Positions 1-13,600 of a stretch of DNA of 64,000 bases are shown in pieces. Where the stretch lies: positions 383,597-447,596 of the forward strand of contig VSDK01000621.1 of NCBI GenBank assembly GCA_009767595.1, written 5' to 3'. Position 1 is the stretch's first letter, and each line of letters starts with the position of its first letter. The stretch comes from Symbiodinium kawagutii (taxonomy: Eukaryota; Sar; Dinophyceae; Suessiales; Symbiodiniaceae). The translations under genes and the position numbers were made by a program. The notes beneath the pieces were generated by a model. The model was not told the DNA's origin, did not search any database, and saw only the letters and a program-made list of their open reading frames with translations.

Positions 1-1660
1 TCATTGTTTCAGGGTGAAACAATTTCAAAAGACTTCGTGGCACATGGACCAAATCGCAGGAAGGGATGAAGATCCTTCTTGATTCTTGCGTTCTCAAAGT
101 TGCTTGATTGGCTCTTTGCTTTGACAGAGCCCTTCCTACGAACCACGGGAAGCAGGATGCTCTTGTGAAACGTGGAACATGCGCGAGGGTTGAGAGATGG
201 ATGGTGACGGCAAGAAAGAATGGTATGGTCCATATGCTTATAGCGCAAATTCGTCAAACCTCTCCGGCACATCACCATCCATTGCCTTTGCAATGTCCAC
301 CCTTCACTACACTTCACTGGGACGTAGTCAACACGACTGGCAAGAGAGAAATAATCGCTGACCCTTTGAATTTACCTTGGTTCACCTTGCCACTTCGAAC
401 TCTGCGGAATTGGCACATCAAAAGCTGCAAGATAACATCATCTTCCGCAGAGACAAGGCGGGAAAATGAACCAAAAACAAACCAAAACTGTTAGTTTGTG
501 CGCCACATAGAATCTAATCACTGTTCTTTCTTTCGTATTTGATACGCGAGGAACCATGAAAGGGTCTTTCCTTCCCGGGTTGTCAGGAGATGGCAAAGGT
601 AAATCCCCAGATGGAGACCGTTTCCTAATTTCAAGGGAGAAAGCATAAGAAAGGCACGGACTCATGATAGGGCAGCTAGCACTGAACGATACAAACTATC
701 CCTCTCTCTGTTCTATTCCCTATGATTCTTTCTCTCTGCATTGAATATCCACTCTTCCTCTCTTGCCGCTTGCCCATGAGCTGAGTAAAACTGGCATAGG
801 TTGTGCCCAAGCCTGCCACAGACATATCGGCATGCAAGCAGCACAACGCAATGTCAAAACATGTTAAAACTATGATGGCAAATCTCAATAGATCTCATAT
901 GAGCGTTTCCCAAAATAAGGGTACCCCCAAATCATCCCTTAATATACCATGTTTGGCAATAAACCGACCATTTCTAGGGGCCCGCTATGTGATCTCATTC
1001 ATGACAATTTGATGCAACTGGGCAGCTTCGCAGCTCAGGAAGCTGTATGGAATCTGAAACACTGCTGAGACACACAGTCAGGAGGGTGGCAGGATGGCAG
1101 GATCCAATCTGCACCACTTAAGCAATGTCAAAAGATGTCAAAAGCACTTTTCTTCCAAAGGGTTTTTGATTGGTAGAGCTGCTTGTCCTGCTGGTGATTG
1201 CCTGGTACATTGCACTGATTGCAGCAAATAAAACAGGTCATCAAGTGACACTTCCCACCCGAAAAGTTGTGGGAACCATCCAAAGTGATGCACAGCCTTT
1301 TTTATGTGCCCCATTCAGGTGAATTGCCTCAAGCCAGTGCAATCTTCTCCAAGCATTTACAGCGGAGAACAAGAGACAGCCAAATTATGAAAAATCGATG
1401 GCAACAAATCAACAAAGAAAAAAAACACGCCGAGCTTGGACTTTGACACCCAAAAATCTACTCTGTCCCATGGGCCTTCTTCAAGTAGCCTTAGTTCATT
1501 GCAACATTCTGAACAAGCAAACGTAATCGCTTCCTCACCATCCGCTTTTGGTTTTGTTCATTCCTTAATCGTAGTTCATTCCTTTTGTTCATTCCTCACC
1601 ATTGAACATTCCTTAAACGTTGTTTTGTTCATTGCTTTGTTCATCGTCGGAGTGCATCAG
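1..1660. other. No supported gene; sequence 3' of the CDPK gene
   Basis: No reading frame here has convincing protein character. One diverged MITE-1 copy lies at about 897-1005. The stretch lies downstream of the CDPK stop codon at 1661-1663, so part of it may be 3' UTR of that gene. Confidence 0.5.
897..1005. repeat. MITE-1 copy (diverged)
   Basis: The left end resembles the family TIR (CGTTTCCCAAAATAAGGGTA). The core AATAAACCGACCATTT is present and the right TIR is eroded. Confidence 0.6.
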
Positions 1661-4600
1661 TCAAAGCAACGCATTGCTTCTTGAGCCTCCAACTGCCTTG
1701 CCCTGCCCTCTCATCATGACCAAGAATTCCTGCGAAAAATCGGCTACCCCCCAAAGAACCAGGACTTCAAAAGGTGATAACGTACATCAACAAGGAGGAG
1801 CAAAATCCGCATCAACAAGGACCACATCACTGTAGCTTCATGGGGCAAGTGCCGCACGGACAGCTGTGGACACCAGCATTGAAGTGGTGTGCAGAACTGG
1901 TCCCAATGAGGGCTTGTGAGACAGCGGAAGCAGGTTGAGCAGCTAGTTTGGACTGCATGGATATACACGTCACTGTCTATGTAACAAACACCTTCAGCCA
2001 GGCCAATCACAAACAGATCAAGGCAAGGTGCCGTTCACAAACCGTCCTAACATGTCCTAACTATTGAGAAATGGCTATGTGGCTATGTGTCAAAACCCTG
2101 TACCCCTGGTTCCCATCATTAACCGTTGTTTTCCTATGAAACTCTTGGTCCATTGTTGGTGATTATCCCCCATGAATTGTTGGATGAACTGCTTGACCCA
2201 GCTCGCCAAATTGCAAGAAATCAAAGAAAGTCAACGCCAGCACTAATCTTTTTAAGTTTTGGTGTATTTCAAAAAATGAAAACATATCAGGTGCAAAAAA
2301 TATATATACTATGTAAAATCATTTGTGCGTTCCCGTAAAAAGAGAGCGCCCATGCTTCAGTTTGCCCCAGAGAACGGAATTGCAACGCCGGCGCTTTGCG
2401 ATGCTGATCATTTGGATTTGCAAACCCTGCCTGGGAACGCTCGCGTTTTGTGTTGGGCGGCTTCATGTTTGGGACCGCTGGGTGGCCCCAAAAATGTGAC
2501 CCCGGCATTGTTGGCCCAATCTTTCCCGGTCGTGCTTTTGGGGCCGGCAACCATGCCAAAAGTGGTTTGGTTTAAGGGTTTTCCTTCGGCAAGTTGCCCC
2601 CCCAAACCACAACATGTTCCAAGCTTCGGCGAACTTATCGTGGTTTGTGTGGAAATGTTGCTGAAACAGATGCGCGAGCGCACGGGGCTTTTCTGCGATG
2701 CTATCAAGGACTTTGGTTAGGAGGCTGGAATGTCAATGCTTTTCGGGCGCGAAAAACGGCCCCCACAACTGCATGACTTTTTGAGACGAATTTATATTCT
2801 AGATTGGCTACCGGAGAATGGTTGCTGCTGTAATTGCTAATATGGCATGTGACGGCGCACCATTGCAGCGGGAACTCCGTCTGGGAAAGAGCCCGGGGCA
2901 CAACGCTAGAAGGCGCGCATCGCCCCCGTGAGTATATCATTGTACTTGCCCAACGGAGTATGCGGGCCCGCCCCTATAAATTCACATGTAAAACAGGTCA
3001 GCCGTCGGACCGGGTCAGCCGCCGACAACTTACCATGGTATTTCCCGTGTTTTGCGGGTCGGCCGCGGGCCCGCCCCCGCAAATCATCTAAATCACCATA
3101 GAAACTGCACGCAGCCCTTTCCTTGCGAAACTGTCCGCCGTGTGTCTCTTAGGTGGTCTCCAAAGGTTCGTTCGGAAGCATAGGCCCAATCACTCCCATC
3201 ACGCAACCGGTCTCCGCAAGGCTGTGTGCGTTGCAGCACAACCAGCCGCGCCAACGACGCGGGCGCAAAGCGGTCCAAAAAACGGGGGTGCCTTTTGGCA
3301 GGATTCACGGCTTCATTCACATGGTCCGTCATAAGATTTTTGTGTATCCATATATGGTATATGTTATATAGTATAATATATACATATATCAAATTCCTTG
3401 GATTTAATGATATCAATCCCTCTATTAACAAATAAAATTGCCAAAAATCCCATAGGATGGACACCAGATGCAGCCACTGCTGCCTTGAAATCGATGACAC
3501 CATCACCGTTGCCATCCACCTCCTGCATGAGCTCTGCCAGAGCCTTGATCAGCGTTGCAACGTTTCCCTTCCAAGGATACATAGTGACTGGAGTATTCGA
3601 AACCGGAATCATATGGGAGTATAGTGGTGAATAGTGGTGAATAGTGGTTGACAGTCGTTACTATAATGGTTAATACTTGCTAATACTGGTAAATGTTTTA
3701 ATATACTATTATTTACGTGTATTCATGTGGATATGCGATTGTGTATGTGTAGGGGTGGTAAGCATATGTGTATATATATATATATAAATACATATATACA
3801 TATAGATACATATGTACATGTTCATAAGTACATATATGTATATACACGTTATTGTTTTCATTTATGTATATATATACACATGATATCTCATCTACAAATA
3901 TATATATATATATATATTTATATCTATATATGCATATATATATATATATGTATGTATATATACATATATATGTGCTCATTTATACAAATAGACATCTAGA
4001 TATATATAATTGTGTAAAAATAGACATACACATATAAATATCTATAGTTATTTTCATATGTATGTATATATATATATATACATAGTATATATGTATATTT
4101 GATTACTATGTATATAATTACTATATATAGATGTATGGTTATGTATGGTTATTCGTTATAAATAGAGAGATTCTCCAAGGGACAACTTCTCACTTCGGAC
4201 AGCTGGCCTTTGCTCCGACCACCTCCTCGACATCGTTGCTGCAAAGCACCTTTCGAAACCGGGCAGGCCTACCTTCAATGCTCAGCCCTACGCCATGTGG
4301 AACGGAAAACGCCATGTTGAACCTTCTTCATCCAAGGAGAAACCTCATGAAGAAACAAGAAATTCAATAAAGAACTGCATCGACCTTTTTTTCGAGATTT
4401 TGAGAAAATTAGAGCATTTTGATGCATTTTGTCTGCACAGCAGCCCAGCATGCTATGGAGAGCATCTGCGTTTTCTCAGATTCATCGCTGGAATCCGTCC
4501 TGCCTGCTGCAACTCATCCATCGAGATCTTTCCATCGCCATTCCTGCGCAGAGGACCGTGACACAGATGAGCGGCTGACCAAGTGACCCTTCACCATCCC

Positions 4601-7600
4601 TGGCCTATCAAATACTCGGAAGGCAGACCAGCACACATCCTCTTGGATGTACATCCTGCGAGAGCAATGTATCGCGACTATCAGACTGGTTGCACCACAA
4701 GTTTATGCCACGAGTTTGAGATGGCTGTGGATCAAAACCCTGTACCCCTGGTTCCCCCATCATTAACCATTGTTTTCCCTATAGTTTGTTGGTTATTAAC
4801 CACCATTATTGGTTGATTAATATTGACCCATGGCCAGATGAACTCGCTGCATTTCTCTAACACCGAGGCCCCGGACCTTTTGTCCAAGGTTGCGGCCAGG
4901 AATTCGGTATAGTCGATGTTGCCACTGCCATCGGAATCCACTTCCTGGAGCAGAAAGTCACCCAGGAATTGGTACTATGTGTGGGACTATACAGAGAAAG
5001 AATGAGAAAGAGAGAGAGAGAGAGTATCCACCTTCATCCACTTTCATGCACTTTCATTCGCCTTCATCCACTTTCATTCGCCTTCATGCATCTTCATCCA
5101 CCTTCATTCACTTTCATCCACTTCCATGCACCTTCATGAATCTTCATCCACTTTCATCCCCTTTCATCCACTTTCATCCACCTTCATCCACCTTCATGCA
5201 CCTCCATGCACTTCTTCATCCACCTTCATGCACCTTCATGCACCTTCATCCACTTTCATAAACTTTCCCAATTTCCTTAAGTGGCCTTGCTAAAAGTGCA
5301 GGCAAGGAAAGCCATGAAATCTGGGAATCAGATCCACATCTGCCGTCCTGCATGATCTGCAAGAGGTCTGGAGGAATGTCTTTGAGCCCAGCCCTCAAAC
5401 ATCAAAACTTTGCTGAAAAAGGAGGGTTCTCAAAATAAGGGATCTCAAAAATGTTTGGTTTCTTACTCACAGATCGATCATATGTGTTGATAAATGGTTC
5501 ACAAAGTGGATTATAACTAGGGGTACCCATCGGCATGACTTGAGAAACCACCTGCCATCGGAAATCCAATGCCCTGAAGCGGCTGGGCCCACTGCTTCGC
5601 TAAGCCTTCTTTCAGTTCATTGACTGTCAGAAAGCCTGGGAGAAAAAGCGGCAAGTTTCTGAGTCAGAAGTGGGCCCATCCAAGACTTCAAAAAATCAAG
5701 TGGGTGACTTTAGCAGTCCCCAGAAGTGGTCAATAGATTAATAGACGTGAAAATGATGCTTCATGAAGGAGGGCCCAGCCAGATTTGGGGAATTTTCTAT
5801 CAAGACTTTAAAAGAAGGGCTCGTCAATAGCGAGTTCAACAGGTTTCCAAGGTGACAAAGCGGCGTCATGTGGCATCTAATGAACATCCAATCATCCTCT
5901 TTGACGCGGCGCAAAGGTTCAAAAGCTTTGCAATACTCCACTTGTCGTCTGCAGCTAGCACGAATTGTAATGATTGTAAGGAGTTGAACCGGGATGAATT
6001 CTGTTCAACAAAATAATTTTGTGTGAAAAACTTTGTGACCTGTACGCAGATCACACAAATCTTCCGAAAGAATCTGCAACAACAATGTCTGGTGGACAAA
6101 AAAAACTGCCCTACCTGAGATGGCTCAAAAACTGCACCACCAGGTTCAATACCTCCTGTATTTCATGCAATGCTACAAGATCCTTCAAGTATCCCTCCAT
6201 GTGACTTGGTTGTCCCCAGTATGGCAGGGCAATGTCTAGGTGGTCATGGCATACCTGCCGGCACAGAACGTGAAAACGTTTGGATCCAAAGACCGTGCGA
6301 GTAAGAGTGTGAACACTGAGCAAAGCACCATCTCCATTGCCATCAATCATCATGAACACATCCCGAAGCTGCTTAATCTGATCCTGATCAAGGCATGCGA
6401 CCAAGTTCAAGAAGCAAAAAAGCGCATGTCTTCCATGGACCGAAAGAATTCATCGGCTTGCAAAGCAGGAACCCCGGGGAAATGTACTCGGCGAGTCGGC
6501 TCAAAAAATAGCTGGTGACTGCAGTGGTGACTGGGGGTAACTGGCAATCAGATTTGGAAAGCTTTCTTTGGAGGTCGAAGTCACCAGTTATTCTCTGCAA
6601 GTTACCAAATTTGGGGGTTTCTGTTGACAGAAACTTCGCGTCCTCATTGAGTTGTCCAGCAATGATGTGTAGAGCTGCCTCAGCTTGGCAGCCACAAAGC
6701 TCGCACGCCGCGTGCCGCGTGGCGCCACGGTTTCTCCGGCCTTCTTCAACTTGTTCTGCGAACGAAAATGACGCAAGTTGTCCACAAAGTTCGACTGAAG
6801 GTTGACGTTTGTGGCTTTTGGGGCTTTCAGCTTGATCCTCGGCGACTTTGATTTCTCCACAGGATGTGAAGATTTGACTCTGTAATTACTCTGAGAAAAT
6901 GAAGCTTTCAAAGACGGTTCGGATGTTGCTGCACCAGTATGCACTTTGGTCTTCATTCTTAAAAGCATCCGAAAATGAAACAATCCAAAATTGTCAAGTG
7001 GAACAAAATGCAGAGATGGGTTGATCAAAACTCGGATTCCAGCCACTCATGGTTCAAAGCAGCCTCCGCTGTGTACCTGGAGTGAATGTGTCTTCTTGGA
7101 AAGCCGCTAGGTGCTCAGCCCCCAAAGCCCCAAACTCGCCCGGTGGATGCACCGTTCTTTGGGATTCATCTTCAAGAGTTGTCGAATGAGATTCTTGGCA
7201 TCCTCAAGGCACAGTCAACATCGGTCGGAGCTTGGAGTTGCAGAGACGGCAGAGGTGGTGCTTCTCTTCACAAGCAACCGCTCTCCAGCACTCCTCCGAA
7301 ACGTTCTTCCAGTCAGCGGGATTGAAGCTGTAGCTGCCTGTCTTCACCTTCCAAAGTCGTGAGTTTCCCAAGAATGCATGGAGCATCATGGAGCACAACA
7401 AATGCTTGAGATTGCATCTTCGCCTTTGCCAAGACCTCTGAATCCGAATCGCCAAAGAAAGGAGGATATCCACAGAGGAGGACAAACATAATGACCTGGC
7501 GCAGTGACTTCACTTGTGAACTTCCAACCAGAACTCGGAGCTTTGCGCCGCAAAGCACATGGAGAGGGCCACCCCACAGCTCCATAGGTCTGCAGCCTCC

Positions 7601-10600
7601 AGCCGTGGCAGTGTTGTGAAAGTCAGAGCGATCCAAGTCTTAGAAAAGATTCCAACGACTGTGACATGATATGCATAGACATCATGTGTGCTTTACTAGT
7701 TGTGTGTAAATCATTGCATTATCATACACATGAATACATATGAATGCATATTGAAGCCTATATAGATTTATATAATGTAATATATACCATATGCATGTAC
7801 ACATGATATGTAGCAATTTTCAGTCTTAAAAAATCTTTGAATTGCAGCGATTCCCAGGGCATGTCCTGCCTGGTCATACTTTCCATGCAACACCTGGGGT
7901 GCCACGTAGTATGGGGTTCCCGCCTAAGTGGGGCGCCAGGGGCTCAGTCAAGCTGAAAGCTGAAGCAAACCAAGGTGAGCTTCGAAATTGAAAATCTGAA
8001 GCTGCTTGGAATGCAGCTTGATGCATTTTTAAGGCTTCAGCTTCAGCTTGAAATTCTCTGAGGGGCAAGGTCCCAACCCTCTTTCTTTCTGATTCCCTGT
8101 CATCCTGAGAGGCCAACCTTGGTTGAAAGAACTTGACCATCGCTGTATTTGCACGAAAGGCCGAAATCAATGATCTTCAGGAAGTTCTTCTCAATTGGTT
8201 CCTGAAGCAGGCATGAAGCCATCATTAACCAATAGTGGTTAATGTGGTATATGGTTAATAGTGGTTAATGCCTTGAGTCAATTGGTTCCTACATGTCTTG
8301 GCGTAGACTTTCTGATTTTCTGGCCATTCTCTCCGTCTTCTCACTTCATGACAATGTTGAAAACACCCGCGTGCAACCGCACAAAATCACATGCATCTGG
8401 ATATCTTCAAATCCAAAGATCAATGCTGATTCAATGAAGATTCTTCGATTTGTGGGGTTGCTTCCCTTGCGTTTTGCAGTTGTGTTTCATGTGTTGGTGT
8501 GCGTGTGAGAACTCATACTTTCGAGATGCATGTGTGCGCCTACGGATCATGTATGATGCGATCATTGCGTGGCAGTCGACTGCAACGTACATGAGATAAC
8601 TATACTTTGGAAACCTATATCCCATGTATGTACTCATACTGCCTTCCTGTTTGTGAATTATCTAAATCGAATGAAGTATCTCTATATACAATATATATAT
8701 ATATATATCGAGGTGTTTCTCAAAATAGGGGTAACCCCACATCATCCAGTGAATTGACCATTTATAGTACGAAACCAACCACAACTTGAGGGTCCCCTAC
8801 GGCTCAAGAAACACCCATATAGTAGTTGTTTAATCATTATTGTTGGTGATCATCCACTATTATCTACCATGACTATAGTGAACCATAGAAAATTGCCCAT
8901 GATTTCCCTCGAGAAAGTTGCTTCGCCTAGTCAAGTCCCGCGATCTTCAATTGCCAACCATATGTTATAAACATGGTACACTAGGTATTCTAAATGTTGC
9001 TTCAATGAGCTATTGACCATCATCATATATTCACCACTAAAGAAACCCTTTGTTTTTGCACTGTTGACCATTAGTTTTCCTACTATCAACCATTGTTATC
9101 CCCTAATCTCCCCTAATTCTAGATGTTGCTTAAACAGAATTCAGAGCCTAGCCAAGTCCCGCCATCTTCCGAGGGCTTTCTCCCAGCCGAAGCTGGGAAC
9201 GAACGGCACACGGCATCCCACAGGAACGGCACCTTGCTGGTGAAGAGGAAATTCTCGGGCTTCAGATCTCGATGCGTGACCTGGGTGCTTCAACCGAAAC
9301 GACATGGAGGAATATGGGGGGGTTCTTATAATAGGGAACCCCCAAAAATGGTTGGTTTATTACTACAAATGGTAAATACAGGATGATTTAGGGGTACCCC
9401 TATTTTCAGAAACACCCATATCGAGAGAAAACAACAAGTCAGGAATGAGGAAAGGAATGAAGTAGGGAAGGAGGGTGCTAAGACATGAAGTAAGACATGA
9501 AGTAAGGAATGAAGTAAGAGAGAAGAAGAATGTTGAGACGGAAGGTACAGGATCACTAGAACTGCAACAGATTCTGACAGGGATATCAAATATTGACAAG
9601 ATAACAGCGCCATCTCAGTTGCAGGAGCAAGTCGGCAGCGCTTGTTTTGTCCACTGACGCAAGGGTCCCTCGTGGGGGGGACAGAGCTTATCGCCTCACA
9701 GCCTGCATTCAAAGGAGTCCCACTGAACATGCAAAAAGACAGAGAAGACACGTGCAAAGAGACAAAAGTGGAAACATGTATAAGAGGACTCCATGTTTGC
9801 TCCTTGTCATGGATCCCGTGGTGGATACATGACAAGAGGTATCTGACATAGATCTACGGTATAGATCCTTGTCATAGATCCGATTGTCATAGATCCCATG
9901 TTATAGAAACCGTCAGCGGCTCCGTCCAACTGTGGAAAGCTCGCCGTGAGTTTCAGCGTCCAACTCCACCCGCCTCTGCTGGAACTGTGCTGCAAACTTG
10001 GCAAGATCCGACAATTGTCGGACCTTCCCTGTGGATTGCAACCAATCTTTGAAGCAGCTCTGGATTCGATCCTGGCAGGGAAGTTCAAACTAAAAAAGGA
10101 TCAATAAGCCACAATTCACCCATGTTCAAGATAGTATCAATCACATTGACCCATAGAATCCCATCTACTGAGGATAATATCCTGGCTTCGAAAAGGACTC
10201 CTAGTATCAATATCCATAATAGGAATCCTTGCCCATCATGCCGCTTAACACTCCTGACATAGGGATATTATCAATATTCCTGACCCATATGGCTATGGGT
10301 CAAAACCCTTAGTCCCCCTGGTTCCCATCATTAACCAGGCTGTTTTCCCTATGAAATTGTTGCTTACGATTGCTGGTTAACTGCTTGACCCAGCTCGCCA
10401 TATAGTTGGTATATCCCCTATAGTTGCTACAGTAATTCTTATCCCCTATTATTACTATCATTGACTATTAATGTTGGTTTCTGATTAGTATCTACCTGTT
10501 GGTTTCATCTATTTTCATTACTTTAGGGGGGTTACACTAACCAGAAACCCACATTAACCAGCTAGTTAAACCATGGGTTGGTTGGTCAATCATAGGGACG

Positions 10601-13600
10601 GCACCGGTGCCGCTGCCTGCGCCTTTCTTTGAGCGGTGTCGTTGGAGATGCCCTGCAGCTGGTTCATGACCTGCCGGATCTCCTCCTGTCGCTCCTGGAC
10701 GTCATGCCGCACCGGGCACCCCGATCTTTGTGCTTCTTTTCATAGAGAACATGTATCTAATATGAATCATTTGGTGGTTTCTCAGAATAAGGGACCCCAA
10801 AAAAGGTTGGTTTATTACCATAAATGATTAGTAATGGATGATTTAGGGGTACCCCTATTTTGAGAAACCACCATTTATATAGTAGTTATCATCCAAAATA
10901 TGAATAGATTTATATCTATCCAAACACATGTTATCATGTGGATACCATTTACAGGTTTCTAATTTGAATCATGTGTATCTATGTGGGTGTTGCTCAAGCC
11001 ATACGGGACCCCAAATCATCCAACATGAATAATTTATGTAGCAGTGAACCATCCATTGTCGGGATCAATGGGGATCCCCTATGACTTGAGAAAGACCTAT
11101 GCGAATAACGTGTATGCTTATGTATGCATGTAATCATATGCCGAGTTGGCTTACCTGCAACGTGTTGCTTCAGGGGATGAGCATCGACATGTCGCGACTG
11201 CGCTCAGCTCTCCTTCATGGCTTTGTCGTAGACCTCGGGCAGAACCAGTTGAGGCGCGACACCTCGAGGGCCCGTCTCTGGCACGACAACTGGGAAGAAT
11301 TTGCTCGGATGCACCTTAGCAGGCAGCAAGGATCTGACCTTTCAAGCCTTGGAAATGAAATGATGGACCTTAGCTGCTCCAAAGGATGACGAGCATTTCA
11401 AAACGACTCAACGAGCCGTTTGGCACAGCCGACACTTGACAAAGAATGACAAATGGGCATGTACCAAGAGAGTGGTACCCCCAAAAACCACTGGTTTCCT
11501 TGTAAAATGATTATTTTTTGGTGGGCTGTTGGTTGCCCTATTTTGGCACATTGGGATTAAATGGGTGTAGCTTGGGTCCCCGTGCCATGTTGACAAACTA
11601 GGAGTCTTTAGCAAGTCAAAATATTTCAAATGCAAATCTTTCCAAACAAATTGTATGAACAATCCCATAGTTCACAAACTGTACCATCTTTCTTGGTAAT
11701 ACCGTGGAATAGGGCGACCATCTTTCCAAACGTGTGCCACGCAGCAAAGTGGTACGTTGTGTTTTGCTCTTCCAGCAGTGCAGCATCTCGGCTCAGCGTG
11801 TCATTGGCCATGCCAGCAGTGCAGCAAATTGGATACGCCCAAACGTCCACGAAGTCCCTGTCCAAGGTCATCCTCGGATTCGGCGAAAAACGCGAACAGC
11901 TTTAAGGAGACAAGTAACTTGCCTTGGTGGCGCAACTAGATCCCCTGCTAAAAGTTTGATGTTTAGTAAATATGGGGTAATTCAATCTAATCCCAAAACC
12001 ACTGAAAAGCTAAGTTCAGAGCTGTAATCCACCCAGTTTGCGATAGCCCAGACATGTTTAAAACAACCAGACCACCGAAATCCTCTGAATGTCTTTTGCT
12101 CACTTTTGCTTCCATGATTTTCCACATGCATCTTCCAATTGCAACCTCTTATTCGCTTTGTGAAACAATCTGATTCACAGCTGAACGCCCACCAAGGGTT
12201 GATGCTTAACCAATGGTTTGATGATGGTTATCCAATGGTTTGGTGATGCTTAACCAATGGTTTGATGATGGTTCAACCAATGGTTTGATGATGCTTATCC
12301 AATGGTTTGATGATGCTTAACCAATGGTTTGATGATGCTTAACCAATGGTTTGATGATGGTCATCTATGGCAGCTGAACAGTGGCTCAGTACTGAAAGCA
12401 GTAAAGCTTGGCTGGGCCCCATGGGACGTTCTGAGGCTGCGGCTGTGAGCCGTGGAGCACCGATGCCATGTGGGAATGAAGGACGTTGTATGGCGCCAAT
12501 TTAATCCCTGCAGTTGAGCACACTCAGAAGCATCTCATTTCGCATTTGAGTGCCAAACACAACTCTCATCTTGCTTTTAAAAATGATCCGTAAAAATGAA
12601 CGGTAAAATAAAAGAACATAACTGTATATAACTAAATATACAACTGCAACCGAACGAAACATTCCCAGTCTCCGGGCTCAAAAGATCAATGGACCACTGA
12701 AATCAGAACGGACGTGGCCTCTGGTGTCTCCAGTGATGATTGGAGGAATGTGGCAATACCTCGAGCACTGACCCGAGGTCAGATCTTCAGTGAAATGCAA
12801 ATTTTATTTGTTTCATTAAGCTAAAGTTGCAGCTCAGTGGCACATACGCAGATGTGTCTATGCAATTTTCCATCTTGTAGCAGTGGGCGGCTACATGAAC
12901 GGAGACTTTCTCACAATTGTGAGTCGTGCAAATCGTGGAAACTCCTGAGCCAGCAAGATCCAACAAGGGAAGACCCTGCACTGCCCTGCACCAATCTGCA
13001 CTGCTCCAATGAGTTGCGCCGCTTCTGTGCCCAGATTCCACCGAGGATTATGGTGGTGCTTTCGCAGCCAGTGATCAGGCAATAACGGATACGTGCAGTC
13101 ACATAAATGGTACTGTCTTTGCAGTCCGCCTTAGCTCAATGAAAAAAAAAGTGACCCGAATGCTCTGTGAACATGTCGGCTCTCACTGCGTCAATGGAAG
13201 GTGCCTTTGCAAAGGTTCTTTTGCTTGAATTGATGCAAAATTCATCCAAATGCCTTTTCCTGTCAGAAGTGTTGATGGGGCTCCCAGTGGAACCTGCTGC
13301 TCCATGAGTGTAACATATTGAAGTATTGAAATGATCACTATAACACTTCTAGCAAGTCGAGTCACTATGTTCAAGTATTCGATCTCAGCATTGTGCGGCC
13401 TAGCAGTTGCCATCTGCACTTTGCATTGGAGCAGACCGCGTGCTGAATGAGATATGTGACGACTGTCTGGCGCTGTCGCGCCTGTGGAACCAAATACCCC
13501 GAAGTACATTGCTGATATTCAGCGTCTTCGCCCTCGGCTCCTCCGGTGTCTGCACTGTCACTGACATGGCATGATGAGTAACTGGAACAGCTGCAGATGT

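Noticed and set aside
3713..4037. Tyr/Ile-rich open frames on both strands
   Set aside because: They result from the (TA)n-rich tract in a CDPK intron.
6111..6410. Continuous minus-strand frame through EF-hand 1 into HEIQEVLNLV
   Set aside because: Reading through puts the EF-hand glutamate out of register. Splicing at 6329 to 5635 restores a perfect EF-hand loop, so the rest is intron.
12196..12362. Possible CRISPR-like array (also 42205-42422)
   Set aside because: The units are directly tandem with no unique spacers of constant length, and the genome is eukaryotic.
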